Assembly (NCBI RefSeq): GCF_001905655.1 | Contig: NZ_JMHT01000030.1 | Coordinates: 1 to 64,000, forward strand | From: Mycobacterium sp. ST-F2 | GTDB lineage: Bacteria > Actinomycetota > Actinomycetes > Mycobacteriales > Mycobacteriaceae | Direction of reading: 5' to 3' | DNA length: 64,000 nucleotides | In this document: one piece after another, positions 36,835 through 49,105 of the stretch | Numbering within the stretch: position 1 is the first letter of the stretch | How the letters are laid out: the number at the start of each line of letters is the position of its first letter | The notes under the pieces: generated by a model | The model's input: only the letters and a program-made list of their open reading frames with translations | Databases searched by the model: none | Told to the model about the DNA's origin: nothing | Translations under genes and position numbers: made by a program

Positions 36835-37710
36835 ATGCTCACCGAACTGATCGACCTCCCGGGCGGGTCGTACCGCATGGGATCGCAGGACTTCTACCCC
36901 GAGGAAGCGCCGGTGCATGAGGTGACGGTCGCGCCGTTTTCGATCGAGCGGCATCCGGTCACGAACGGTCAGTTCGCCGAATTCGTCGCCGAGACCGGAT
37001 ATGTGACCGTCGCCGAACAGGAGCTGGATCCGGCCGCGTTCCCCGGTGTGCCCGCTGACGAGCTGATTCCGGGAGGGTTGGTTTTCCATCCCACCGCCGG
37101 CCCGGTGGATCTGCGCAATTGGCGGCAGTGGTGGGCGTGGGTTCCCGGGGCGTCCTGGCAGCACCCGTTCGGCCCGGAGTCGTCGATCGCCGACCGGCTG
37201 GACCACCCGGTGGTCCAGGTCGCCTACCCGGACGCCGCGGCGTACGCGGCGTGGGCGGGCAGGCGGCTGCCGACCGAAGAGCAATGGGAGTACGCCGCCC
37301 GCGCGGGCGCGACCACGGCCTACGCCTGGGGTGACGACGTTCGGCCGGACGGGCAGTTGATGGCCAACACCTGGCAGGGCCAGTTCCCGTATCACAACAC
37401 CGGTGCGCTGGGCTGGGTGGGCACGACACCCGTCGGTCTGTTCCCGCCCAACGGTTTTGGCCTCGTCGACATGATCGGCAACGTGTGGGAGTGGACCACC
37501 ACCCGGTACACGCCGCGGCACAGCGGCGCTCCGGAAGTATCCGGCTGCTGTCCGCCGCCCGGTGGGGATCCGTCGGTGATGCAGACGCTCAAGGGCGGTT
37601 CGCACCTGTGCGCGCCGGAGTACTGCCACCGTTACCGGCCGGCGGCGCGGTCGTCGCAGTCGCAGGACAGCGCGACATCGCACATCGGCTTCCGGTGTAT
37701 CGCCGATTGA
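36835..37710 (+). CDS. Formylglycine-generating enzyme (sulfatase maturase)
   Basis: 291 residues. Oxidises the active-site Cys of type I sulfatases to formylglycine with copper and O2. Active-site cysteines C259 and C264 lie in GGSHLCAPEYCHRYRPA, in the family arrangement, and the ending SHIGFRC matches. Divergent from the NYN gene and upstream of a GntR gene and a sulfatase, so this is a maturation module. Start ATG 36835. Confidence 0.92.
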   Translation: MLTELIDLPGGSYRMGSQDFYPEEAPVHEVTVAPFSIERHPVTNGQFAEFVAETGYVTVAEQELDPAAFPGVPADELIPGGLVFHPTAGPVDLRNWRQWWAWVPGASWQHPFGPESSIADRLDHPVVQVAYPDAAAYAAWAGRRLPTEEQWEYAARAGATTAYAWGDDVRPDGQLMANTWQGQFPYHNTGALGWVGTTPVGLFPPNGFGLVDMIGNVWEWTTTRYTPRHSGAPEVSGCCPPPGGDPSVMQTLKGGSHLCAPEYCHRYRPAARSSQSQDSATSHIGFRCIAD

Positions 37711-37772
37711 GGTGGCGAAAGCGGCGGCCAAACGCCGTCGCATAGTCCCTGGCCTAGGGCTTTACGTGTATG

Positions 37773-37805
37773 CAGGTGGCGTAACACGGTACGTATCGCC
37801 ACCTG
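37773..37805. promoter_or_regulatory. Inverted repeat, GntR operator candidate
   Basis: CAGGTGGCG (37773-37781) and CGCCACCTG (37797-37805) are perfect 9-bp arms 15 bases apart, 25 bases before the GntR start. It could be an operator or a hairpin in the leader. Confidence 0.55.
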
Positions 37806-37830
37806 TCGCCATCGGTGGCACAGTGAGTTC

Positions 37831-38634
37831 ATGACCCGCCGCCCGCACATCCCGCCGAAGGACTTTCCCCGTCCTGCGGCCCGGGAGTATGCGGGCACCC
37901 GCGCCGATGCGGCCCGGTGGGCGCGCGATGTGCTGCGGGGTCAGATCCTCGACGGCGTGTACGGCGGCCTGGCCGCGGCGCGCCCTATGCTGCCACCGGA
38001 GAACGAGCTGGCCGCCGAATTGGGCGTGAGCCGCAACGCAATTCGCGAGGCCCTGGAGCTCCTGCGCGGCGAGGGGCTGATCACCCGGGTGCAGGGCGCG
38101 GGAACGTTCGTCACGGGTGCGAAGCTCAGTCAGCGGATCGACCGATTGGAAGGTCTGGCCGAATCGCTTGCCGGGCATCAACTTCCGGTGGAGAACACCG
38201 TGCTCTCGGCGCGAGAGTCCGTCGCCTCGCCGTTCGTGGCGGCGAAACTCCAAGTGGCCGAGGGCGCACCGATCCTCTTCATCGAACGCCTGCGGTCGGT
38301 GGGCGGGGTGCCGTTGTCGCTGGACACCACGTCGTTGCGGATCGGGGCCATCCCGGTCGACGCCAATCTGGCCGACCAGGACGTCTTCGCGTTGATCGAA
38401 ACCGAACTGGGGATGCGGCTGGGTTGGGCCGAGATCACCGTGGAATCGGTCTCGGCCGATGCGGACACCGCCAAACTGCTCCAAATCCGTCCCGGCGCAC
38501 CGCTGTTGCTGCTGCACCGGCTGACCCACCTCGAAGACGGCACACCCTTCGACCTCGAGACGGTGCGCTACCGCGGCGACCGTTGCTCGTTGATCACCAC
38601 CGCCGCAAGGGATTCCGCACCGCCGCCACCGTAG
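37831..38634 (+). CDS. GntR/UTRA-family regulator
   Basis: 267 residues. The winged HTH (about 25-95) includes LPPENELAAELGVSRNAIREALELLRGEGLI; the C-terminal UTRA domain (about 115-255) binds a small ligand. Between the maturase and sulfatase genes, it likely senses a sulfated or sulfur-containing compound and controls them. Start ATG 37831. Confidence 0.92.
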   Translation: MTRRPHIPPKDFPRPAAREYAGTRADAARWARDVLRGQILDGVYGGLAAARPMLPPENELAAELGVSRNAIREALELLRGEGLITRVQGAGTFVTGAKLSQRIDRLEGLAESLAGHQLPVENTVLSARESVASPFVAAKLQVAEGAPILFIERLRSVGGVPLSLDTTSLRIGAIPVDANLADQDVFALIETELGMRLGWAEITVESVSADADTAKLLQIRPGAPLLLLHRLTHLEDGTPFDLETVRYRGDRCSLITTAARDSAPPPP

Positions 38635-38669
38635 CCGGCACCTGCACTCACATCACCCAATCCCCTTAC

Positions 38670-38684
38670 CGATTAACACAATCG
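38670..38684. promoter_or_regulatory. Second operator candidate before the sulfatase
   Basis: CGATT and AATCG arms around AACAC form a perfect 5-bp inverted repeat 10-20 bases before the sulfatase ribosome site. It may be a second GntR site. Confidence 0.4.
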
Positions 38685-38703
38685 ATAGAGAGGTAGTACA
38701 ACC

Positions 38704-42040
<3,337 letters not shown>

Positions 42041-42066
42041 TCAGGGGTACCCGTCTGAGGTGGTCG

Positions 42067-42145
42067 ACACGACTTCGGAACCCGGTATCACCGGCGATAC
42101 CGAGTTCCGAAGTCATGTGGGTAAAGACAGCCAGTGGCTGCAGTG
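42067..42145. repeat. Intergenic palindromic repeat, intact hairpin
   Basis: Bases 42067-42118 form an inverted repeat with 3 mismatches: left arm CACGACTTCGGAACCCGG, GGTATC, centre CCGG, GATACC, right arm GAGTTCCGAAGTCATG. The flank to 42145 (AAAGACAGCCAGTGGCTG) is also shared with the copy at 27791. It follows the GyrB gene by 27 bases and could end its transcript, but the shared flank shows it is more than a simple terminator. Confidence 0.8.
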
Positions 42146-42161
42146 ACGGGTGTGAACAACG

Positions 42162-42482
42162 CTAGCCGAGCGGCATGAGGTACATCAGGACCAGCACGCC
42201 CTCGGCGATCACCGCGAGTCCGACGGCGGGCAGACAACGCATCGCGAAATAGTGCCCGCGGGCCAACTGCCGGCGCCGGCTCACGCCGAACCCGCACACC
42301 ACAGCGGCGAGCACCGCGACCGCGGCGACAAGGATGATCCGGGTCGCGTCGTGACCACCGTTGAACGTATCGACGTTGCGTAGCAACACCAGAACACCCG
42401 AGGTGGCGATCGCCAGCCCCGTGCGGCTCCAGGCCAGTGCCGTCCGTTCAGCCTGCAGCCCGCGATCTTGGGTGAGTGTCAT
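42162..42482 (-). CDS. DUF202 membrane protein
   Basis: 106 residues, three hydrophobic segments. The start [20 protein letters not shown] is the DUF202 signature. ATG 42482 overlaps the stop of the upstream DUF202 gene (ATGA). Function unknown; the two probably form a heteromer. Confidence 0.85.
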   Translation of the reverse strand: MTLTQDRGLQAERTALAWSRTGLAIATSGVLVLLRNVDTFNGGHDATRIILVAAVAVLAAVVCGFGVSRRRQLARGHYFAMRCLPAVGLAVIAEGVLVLMYLMPLG

Positions 42483-42847
42483 CGCACCGTGGCGCACAGT
42501 GCCAGCACGACGGTGATCAGTCCGATCAGCGCCAGACCCGTCGTCAGCAAGGTGGGGCCGGAGGCTTGCGGTAGCGGCTCGTCGTGCCGGATGGCGCGGT
42601 CCACCTGGCTCCAGCGCCGCAGTCCCGCGACCGCCGTCAATACCGCCATGGCGCCGACTCCGACTCCCAGGACATGCCGAAGGCCCGGTATGGCCAATTC
42701 CGGCATGAACTGCACGACCGCCACCGCGGCGGCCATGAGTCCGAGCGACGTGCGTTGCCAGGCCAGGAACGTGCGCTCATTGGCGAGGGTGAACCGGTAG
42801 TCGGGCTCGATCGGGGTACGCGCGGACGTCACGCTCGAAATGTCCAT
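42479..42847 (-). CDS. DUF202/YidH-family membrane protein
   Basis: 122 residues, three hydrophobic segments after [22 protein letters not shown], the same family as its downstream partner. ATG 42847 is divergent from the ABC transporter genes. Function unknown. Confidence 0.85.
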   Translation of the reverse strand: MDISSVTSARTPIEPDYRFTLANERTFLAWQRTSLGLMAAAVAVVQFMPELAIPGLRHVLGVGVGAMAVLTAVAGLRRWSQVDRAIRHDEPLPQASGPTLLTTGLALIGLITVVLALCATVR

Positions 42848-42953
42848 GGCTACAAGACTTTCCGATAATTCTGTGTCGTGCCAGGGCGGCGGAGGTGGCG
42901 TAACAAGGTGTTAATTCGCGGTATCGGCGGCGCGGCGCAATCGCGGCGAATCC

Positions 42954-43004
42954 CCATCTGACCTGCGGTTTCAGCCCGCGCAGATGGCGTAACTACCGCG
43001 CAAC
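42954..43004 (+). promoter_or_regulatory. Structured leader with GlnR-like half-sites
   Basis: CCATCTG (42954-42960) pairs with CAGATGG (42981-42987), with an inner GCGG/CCGC stem. GTAAC (42989-42993) and GCAAC (43000-43004) are 6 bases apart, as in GlnR nitrogen-regulator boxes. Both are weak, suggestive signals ahead of the ABC transporter genes. Confidence 0.3.
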
Positions 43005-43048
43005 CTCAGATGACAGCGAGGTAACAGAAACGGTTGACCCTTGTGGAC

Positions 43049-44499
43049 ATGGACAAGCAACAGCGCACTGGCAGCCCGCGTCAGGCCCGCTCGGTTGCTC
43101 TGCTGACCGCGCTCACGGTTGGTGGGGCCCAACTGCTGACGGGCTGTGGCCTGCTGTCGGAACCCACCGTCGTCGTCAACGTCGGCTATCAATCCAAGAC
43201 CATCAACACGGTCAACGCCGGCACGCTGCTGCGCGATCGTGGTGACTTCGAGAACCAGCTCAAGCAATTGGGCGCGACCACCAACACGAAGTACCGGGTG
43301 GTCTGGCAGGACTTCGCGTCCGGCGCTCCGCTGACGGCGCAGATGATCGCCACCCACGTCGACATCGGATCGATGGGCGACTACCCGCTGCTGACCAACG
43401 GCTCCAAGACCCACAAATACGATGACGCGGCAACGGAATTGGTCGCCACCACCGGCTACAACCTGCGCGGATCGCTCAATCAGGTGGTGGTGCGGTCGGA
43501 CTCGTCGGCGCGCACCCTGGCCGATCTGACCGGCAAGAAGGTGTCCACCAGCCTCGGATCGGCCGGCGACGGCATGTTGTCCACCGCGGTGAAAACCGTT
43601 GGCATCAGCAAGGACTCACTGCACGTCGTCAACCAGGATCCGTCAGTCGGAGCGTCGTCCATCGACGGCGGTCAGGTCGACGCCCTCGCGCAGTTCGTGC
43701 CGTGGCCACAACTGGTGATCTACCGCAACCAGGGCCGGCTGCTCTACGACGGCGGTGACAACAATGTGCCGACCTTCCACGGTGTCGTCGCGCGCCGGCA
43801 GTTCGTCGACGGCCATCCGAGGTGATGGCGGCGTTCCTGCGGGCCATGAAGCGCACCACCGACGAGATCGTCGCCCATCCGCTCAAGGCCGCCCTGCGGG
43901 TCAGTGCGCTGACCGGGATCGAGCCCGAGGTGATCTATCTGTACAACGGCCCCAACGGCTTCGTGAGCTTCGACATGACGCTCAAGGACCAGGTGCTCGC
44001 GGCGTTCAAGCCGATCAAGGCCTACCTGGTCGGACGTGGCGCGGTGACCAAGGATTTCGACGTCCCCAACTTCGTCAACGACGGATACCTGCGGCAGCTG
44101 TTCGGACCCGACTACGCGCAGCGGCAGGCCAGTGTCGCCAATCCGATGACGCTCACCGGATTCGACGACGTGTGCGGACTACCGGTCAACGACACGGCGC
44201 AGGCCTCCGAAGTGTGGACGTCCGGCAGCACCACCGCGGTCTCCGTCACCCCGACCTGTCTGCTGCGCCGGCTGGCTGCGACACCGCACGTCCGGGCCGC
44301 CTATGTACCCGACACGTTGACCGGACTTCGGATCTTCGCCGATCACGCTGTCTGGCTTGCTGATCCGGCCGTGCCGCCGACTCAGCGGTACAAGCCCTTC
44401 GCCACTGCCGCCGGCGCCGATACCTACCGGACCAATCACCCACAAGCAGTCTCCGTCGGCTACGCCGCTGCCATCGGGCAGTCCCGCACCGCCGGCTGA
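43049..44499 (+). pseudogene. ABC substrate-binding lipoprotein, frameshifted
   Basis: A nitrate/sulfonate/taurine-type binding protein. The first frame (ATG 43049; GTG 43043 and TTG 43034 are alternatives) has a lipobox LLTGC and runs to TGA 43823-43825 after FVDGHPR. The second frame continues from 43822 (VMAAFLRAMKRTTDEIVAHPLKAA) to 44499. Restoring one G after 43819 gives HPEVMAAF and one continuous protein, so a single base is missing. It is either a real loss of function or a sequencing error. The downstream permease and ATPase are intact. Confidence 0.85.
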
Positions 44500-44527
44500 T
44501 CACACCATCAGGAGAGAAAGGAAACGC

Positions 44528-45415
44528 ATGACCGAGCTCATGACCAGACCCACGTTGGCCGTCCCTCGACTGTGGTCACCGGCGAACCGGACCGGAAAGC
44601 CTGTGCGGCACAGGATGGCCGACCTGCTGTCGACGTCCGCCGCACGACGGGTCCCGGCACTGCTGCTGCCGCTCATCCCGATTGCCGTCTTCCTGACGCT
44701 GTGGCATCTGCTGACCGCCCACAACGTCGTCGCCTGGTTGCGCTTCAACCGGATGCCGGCACCGGAGGCGGTGTTCCACACGCTGATGGCGCGGGCCAGT
44801 TCGAGCGGCTTCTACGACGACCTACTGGCCAGCCTGCAGCGCATTCTGCTGGGCTTCGGTCTTGCGGCGGTGATCGGCATCGGGTTGGGTGTGTTGATCG
44901 GCCGCTCGGAGATCGCCCGAATGACGTTGCGGCCGTTCATCGAACTGATCCGGCCTATCCCGGCGATCGCGCTGGTACCGCTCACCATCCTGCTGTTCCC
45001 GTCCAGCGAGCAGGGCATTGTGTTCATCACGTTCTTCGCCGCGTTCTTCCCGGTGGTGGTCAGCACCATCCACGCCATGGACTCGATGCTGAAGGTGTGG
45101 GAGGAAGCCGCGCAGACCATGGGTGCCGGGCGAATGTCGTTGTTGCTCCACGTGATCATCCCGGGTGCGCTGCCGGGGATTTTCGCCGGACTCTCGGTGG
45201 CGATGGGTGTGGCGTGGATCTGCGTGGTGAGCGCGGAGATGATCTCGGGCCAGTACGGCATCGGCTACTACACCTGGCAGGCCTACGGGTTGCTCGATTA
45301 CGCCGGCGTGGTGGTCGGCATGATCTCCATCGGTGCGCTGGGCCTCGGCACCGCGTGGCTGGTGGAGCGGGTCGGACGGCGGGTCAACCGCTGGCTGCCG
45401 AGGGCCGCCCGATGA
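44528..45415 (+). CDS. ABC transporter permease (SsuC/TauC/NrtB type)
   Basis: 295 residues, six or so membrane segments. The EAA loop (EEAAQTMGAGRMSLLLHVIIPGALPGI) that docks the ATPase is near 195-220. AGGAGAGAAAGGAAACGC precedes ATG 44528. Overlaps the ATPase gene by 4 bases (ATGA). Substrate class is nitrate, sulfonate or taurine, not resolvable from this gene alone. Confidence 0.92.
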   Translation: MTELMTRPTLAVPRLWSPANRTGKPVRHRMADLLSTSAARRVPALLLPLIPIAVFLTLWHLLTAHNVVAWLRFNRMPAPEAVFHTLMARASSSGFYDDLLASLQRILLGFGLAAVIGIGLGVLIGRSEIARMTLRPFIELIRPIPAIALVPLTILLFPSSEQGIVFITFFAAFFPVVVSTIHAMDSMLKVWEEAAQTMGAGRMSLLLHVIIPGALPGIFAGLSVAMGVAWICVVSAEMISGQYGIGYYTWQAYGLLDYAGVVVGMISIGALGLGTAWLVERVGRRVNRWLPRAAR

Positions 45416-46161
45416 GCGCCGGCGCTGTCGATCTGCAGCAGCTGCAACTGGGCTTCAACGGTGTCGTCGCGGCCAACATCAGCCTGGCCATCGAGGGCGG
45501 CGAAGTGGTCGTCTTCCTCGGGCCGTCCGGCTGCGGCAAGTCGACCATCCTGCGGGCGCTGGCCGGGCTGCTCAAGCCCATGGGCGGCACTGCCACTGTG
45601 GACGGCGCACCCGTCACCGGCAATGCGGCACAGTGCGCCATGGTGTTTCAGGAGGATGCGCTGTTCCCGTGGCGCAGCGCGCTCAAGAACGTCGAGTTCC
45701 CGCTCAAGCTCCGTGGCGTGCGCGGCAAGGAGCTCAAGGAGACGGCGACGGCGCGGCTCGAGCAGGTCGGCCTCGGTGCTTACCTGCACCATCTGCCGAG
45801 TCAGCTGTCGGGTGGCATGCGGCAGCGGGTGCAGCTGGCCCGCACCCTGGCCTGCAAGCCGCGGGTCATGTTGATGGACGAGCCGTTCGGCGCGCTCGAT
45901 GCGCAGACGCGGCTGGAGATGCAGCAGTTGCTGATGTCGGTGTGGGAGCAACATAAGATGACGCTGCTGTTCGTCACCCATGACGTCGACGAGGCGCTGC
46001 TGCTGGCCGACCGGGTCGTCCTGCTCAGCCACCGGCCCGCCACCGTCGCCGACGTCATCACCATCGAGCAACCCCGCACCCCCGAGGCGCAATTCGAGGA
46101 GTCCTACCAGCGGCGCCGCCGCGACATCCTGGACTTCCTCGGTCATCGCCCGGCCGCCTGA
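45412..46161 (+). CDS. ABC transporter ATP-binding protein (SsuB/TauB/NrtD type)
   Basis: 249 residues. Walker A GPSGCGKST, Q-loop (VFQEDALFPW), signature LSGGMRQR, Walker B LMDEPFGALD and switch His (FVTHDVDEA) are complete. Powers uptake with the permease and the (frameshifted) binding protein. Start ATG 45412. Confidence 0.95.
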   Translation: MSAGAVDLQQLQLGFNGVVAANISLAIEGGEVVVFLGPSGCGKSTILRALAGLLKPMGGTATVDGAPVTGNAAQCAMVFQEDALFPWRSALKNVEFPLKLRGVRGKELKETATARLEQVGLGAYLHHLPSQLSGGMRQRVQLARTLACKPRVMLMDEPFGALDAQTRLEMQQLLMSVWEQHKMTLLFVTHDVDEALLLADRVVLLSHRPATVADVITIEQPRTPEAQFEESYQRRRRDILDFLGHRPAA

Positions 46162-46190
46162 CCAAACTGGCTTCCCGTCAAGGAGATTCG

Positions 46191-47675
46191 ATGAGCATCA
46201 CCCTGCCTGGGTTCCGCGCGCCCGCATCCCGCCCCGAGCGACAGTCGCTGCTGTCACCCGCCGTGCTGCGCACCGAGGTGCTGGCCGGTCTGGTCGTCGG
46301 GCTGGCGCTGATCCCGGAGGCCATCGCCTTCTCCGTCATCGCGGGCGTCGATCCTCGCGTCGGGCTGTTCTCGTCGGTGACGATGGCCATCACCATCGCG
46401 TTCGCCGGGGGACGCCCGGCCATGGTGTCGGCCGCGACGGCGGCGGTGGCACTGGTCGTGGCGCCGGTGGCCCACGAACACGGCGTCGGGTATCTGGTCG
46501 CCACCATCGCGTTGGCCGGGGTGATCCAGATGCTGCTGGCGTTCCTCGGAGTCGCCAAGCTGATGCGGTTCATCCCGCGCAGCGTGATGGTCGGCTTCGT
46601 CAACGCGCTCGCGATCCTGGTGTTCGTCGCCCAGCTCCGGCATCTGATCGACGTGCCGTGGCTGGTGTATCCGCTCACCGCGGCGGGCATCGCGATCATG
46701 GTGCTGCTGCCCAAGCTGACCACCGCGGTGCCGCCGCCGCTGGTCGTGGTGCTGGTGCTGACGGTCGCCGTCGTGGCCTTCGGGTGGCACGTACCCAACG
46801 TGGGAGATCAAGGGGCCCTGCCGGATTCGCTGCCGCTGCCCGGCATTCCGGATATTCCATTCACCGTGCAGACGCTGCAGATCATCGCGCCGTACGCGGT
46901 GGGCGCAGCGCTGGTCGGGCTGCTCGAATCGTTGATGACGGCCAAGCTCGTCGACGACATCACCGACACTCCGTCGAACAAGACCCGCGAGGCGTGCGGG
47001 CAGGGCATCGCCAACGTGGTGACGGCGCTGTTCGGCGGCATGGGTGGTTGCGCGGTGGTGGGGCAGACGATGATGAACGTCAAGATCGCCGGCGCCCGGA
47101 CGCGGCTCTCGACGCTGCTGACCGGGGTGTTCGTGTTGATCCTCGTGCTGGCCCTCGGGGACCTGGTCGGACGGATTCCGATGGCGGCCCTGGTCGCGGT
47201 GATGATCGTGGTCTCCGTCGCCACTTTCGACTGGCACAGCGTGGCGCCGCGGACGCTGAAAGTGTTGCCGCGCAGCGAAACTCTTGTGATGGCCATCACA
47301 GTGTGCGCGACGGTCGCCACCGGAAACCTGGCGATCGGCGTCGCGCTCGGGGTGCTGGCCGCGATGGTGGCGTTCGCCCGCCGGGTCGCGCATTTCACCT
47401 CGGTGTCCTCGGTGGAACCGGGGATGTATCGAGTGAGCGGCGACCTGTTCTTCGTATCGAGCAATGACCTGATTCATCAGTTCGACTACGCGGGTGACCC
47501 CGCCGACGTCGTCGTGGACTTGTCGGGCACCGCGGTGTGGGACGCCTCGTCGGTGGCGACGCTGGATGCGATCCGGACGAAGTACGCATCGCGGGGCAAG
47601 ACGGTGCGGTTCATCGGGCTCGATGACGCGAGCGCGGACCGGCTGAATCGGTTGTCGGGACGTCTTGGGGTTTAG
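46191..47675 (+). CDS. SulP-family anion transporter with STAS domain
   Basis: 494 residues. About 11 hydrophobic segments (residues 25-395) then a STAS domain (about 400-490, including VVDLSGTAVWDASSVATLD). SulP proteins carry sulfate, bicarbonate or other anions. CAAGGAGATTCG precedes ATG 46191, and the gene follows the ABC ATPase by 29 bases, suggesting one operon for anion uptake. Confidence 0.92.
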   Translation: MSITLPGFRAPASRPERQSLLSPAVLRTEVLAGLVVGLALIPEAIAFSVIAGVDPRVGLFSSVTMAITIAFAGGRPAMVSAATAAVALVVAPVAHEHGVGYLVATIALAGVIQMLLAFLGVAKLMRFIPRSVMVGFVNALAILVFVAQLRHLIDVPWLVYPLTAAGIAIMVLLPKLTTAVPPPLVVVLVLTVAVVAFGWHVPNVGDQGALPDSLPLPGIPDIPFTVQTLQIIAPYAVGAALVGLLESLMTAKLVDDITDTPSNKTREACGQGIANVVTALFGGMGGCAVVGQTMMNVKIAGARTRLSTLLTGVFVLILVLALGDLVGRIPMAALVAVMIVVSVATFDWHSVAPRTLKVLPRSETLVMAITVCATVATGNLAIGVALGVLAAMVAFARRVAHFTSVSSVEPGMYRVSGDLFFVSSNDLIHQFDYAGDPADVVVDLSGTAVWDASSVATLDAIRTKYASRGKTVRFIGLDDASADRLNRLSGRLGV

Positions 47676-47717
47676 CGGCCGGGGGCTGCGCCGTTGCGCC
47701 ATTATGGAGGCGTGAAC

Positions 47718-48365
47718 GTGAACTGGCGAGGTGTCCTCGGTGTCGTGGTCGGGCTGCTGATCGGACTGCTCATGGGCGGACCGATTGCCGGCCAGGCGCA
47801 CGCTGCCGCGGCCGCGCCCGCCGGGGACGTCATCTCCATCGGTGACCCGCACGCGCTCGGACAGATCGACCTCTACCTCGACCCCATCTGCCCGTTCAGC
47901 GGCAAGCTGATCCGGTCCGACGGCGAGGAGCTGGGGCGGCGCATCGACAACGGCGCGCTGCGGGTGAACGTGCGATTCGTGAACTTCCTCGAAAAGTATT
48001 CGGCCAGTGGCACATACGACCAGCGTGCGATCTACGCGGCCTTCGTCGCGGCCGGCGAGTCGAAGTCGAGTGATGTCGCGTGGCGCTTCATCCAGCAGAT
48101 TTTCGCGAAGGAGAACCAGCCGCGTGAAGGCGGCGACACGGACCTGAGCAACGACCAGTTGGCCGAGCTGGCGGGCCGCGCGGGCGCCCCGCAGTCGGCG
48201 CAGGACCTGATCCGGCTCGGCCTGCCCGTCGGCTATGACTCCAAAGTCATCGCCGCCAACAACCTCAAGCTCTTGCACGAGTTCCCGGAGCCGGGCGTGC
48301 CGCTGGTGGTCATCGATGGGCAGGTCGTCAACGACGAGGAGTGGCTGAGCCGGTTGCCGGCCTGA
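47718..48365 (+). CDS. Exported DsbA-like thioredoxin-fold protein, monothiol
   Basis: 215 residues. An N-terminal segment (about 8-28) is a signal peptide or anchor; the rest has a DsbA-like fold with DPICPFSGKL, where C58 is followed by P-F-S, so the second cysteine of CxxC is replaced by Ser. The cis-Pro loop is GVPLVVID. GGAGG is 7 bases before GTG 47718. Possible role: extracytoplasmic thiol exchange or reductase partner of cysteine-containing proteins. Confidence 0.85.
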   Translation: MNWRGVLGVVVGLLIGLLMGGPIAGQAHAAAAAPAGDVISIGDPHALGQIDLYLDPICPFSGKLIRSDGEELGRRIDNGALRVNVRFVNFLEKYSASGTYDQRAIYAAFVAAGESKSSDVAWRFIQQIFAKENQPREGGDTDLSNDQLAELAGRAGAPQSAQDLIRLGLPVGYDSKVIAANNLKLLHEFPEPGVPLVVIDGQVVNDEEWLSRLPA

Positions 48366-48683
48366 CCGGTAGAGGACGGCTCCGACGCGCGCGGAGGGCT
48401 CGTCTGGGACAGTGGTTGTCCTGGCTTCCTATGTCGAGTGTGGCGCTTGGCATGGTCCGTCGCGGCGTGGCGCCTCAGCACGCGCCACGTTCGGCGTAGA
48501 GCCTGCCGATCCGACCAGGTCGTCTTGGCGCCGGTTCTTGTCCCCTGATCGGGGGACAGGACTTTCACCCGACGGAGGGGCCGGTCGGCGGATACAGCTC
48601 GACTGCTGTGCGCGGCATTCTTAGTTCAACACCGGAACACACCGGAAAGAACTTGAAAAGCCTTATCCACCAAAGGAGTCGAC
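48366..48683. other. Gene-free stretch with a stem-loop
   Basis: 318 bases. The only clear structure is the hairpin at 48539-48558. A 70-residue reading frame at 48412 has no recognisable content or ribosome site, and I do not call it. Confidence 0.6.
48539..48558 (+). terminator. Stem-loop, possible terminator
   Basis: TGTCCCC and GGGGACA pair across TGATCG, 170 bases after the DsbA-like gene and 125 bases before the small secreted gene. Confidence 0.5.
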
Positions 48684-48884
48684 ATGAACATCACCCGCCG
48701 CATCGCCACCGGATTCGCCCTCGCCGCCGCGCCGGCCGTCATCTTCCTCGGTGCCGCCACCGCACACGCCGACGTCACGACCGCCAGCAGCCCGGTTGGT
48801 ACCCACCATGCGTTCCCGCACCAGCAGAACGCCCCGCAGCCCGGCAGCCCGGTGCATCACCACCACCAGCACAACCACCGCTGA
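48684..48884 (+). CDS. Secreted small protein with His-rich tail
   Basis: 66 residues. The signal peptide runs to about residue 29 (GAATAHA), leaving a mature peptide of about 37 residues. Its second half is rich in His, with HHAFPH and a C-terminal cluster of 6 His within 8 residues. AAAGGAG is well placed before ATG 48684. A strong terminator follows. The tail suggests zinc, nickel or copper binding at the cell surface; that is inference. Confidence 0.8.
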   Translation: MNITRRIATGFALAAAPAVIFLGAATAHADVTTASSPVGTHHAFPHQQNAPQPGSPVHHHHQHNHR

Positions 48885-48902
48885 GACTTTCTGTCACCGC
48901 TG

Positions 48903-48932
48903 AGGCCGCCCCTGTCATCGACGGGGCGGCCT
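48903..48932 (+). terminator. Strong stem-loop after the His-rich gene
   Basis: AGGCCGCCCC and GGGGCGGCCT form a perfect 10-bp stem with a 10-base loop, 18 bases after the stop codon. Confidence 0.85.
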
Positions 48933-49105
48933 TACGCAGCTTGAGTGGTGGTGTGTGCACAGGGTGCAGGTCGGCTACTTCGCGATGAACACCTCGGTGT
49001 CAACGGAAGGTATGGGTCGATTCCGGTCTGATGTGTGCGGGCTACCGAGCGTAGATTTTGGGCAACGGTGTGATGCTGTCGGTGCGCCTGCCTACCCTCG
49101 ATAGC

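Noticed and set aside
42971..43414. 147-residue minus-strand frame
   Set aside because: Antisense of the ABC binding-protein start; the plus-strand lipobox is convincing.
46254..48278. 674-residue minus-strand frame
   Set aside because: Antisense of the SulP and DsbA-like genes, with His/Arg/Asp runs typical of shadows.
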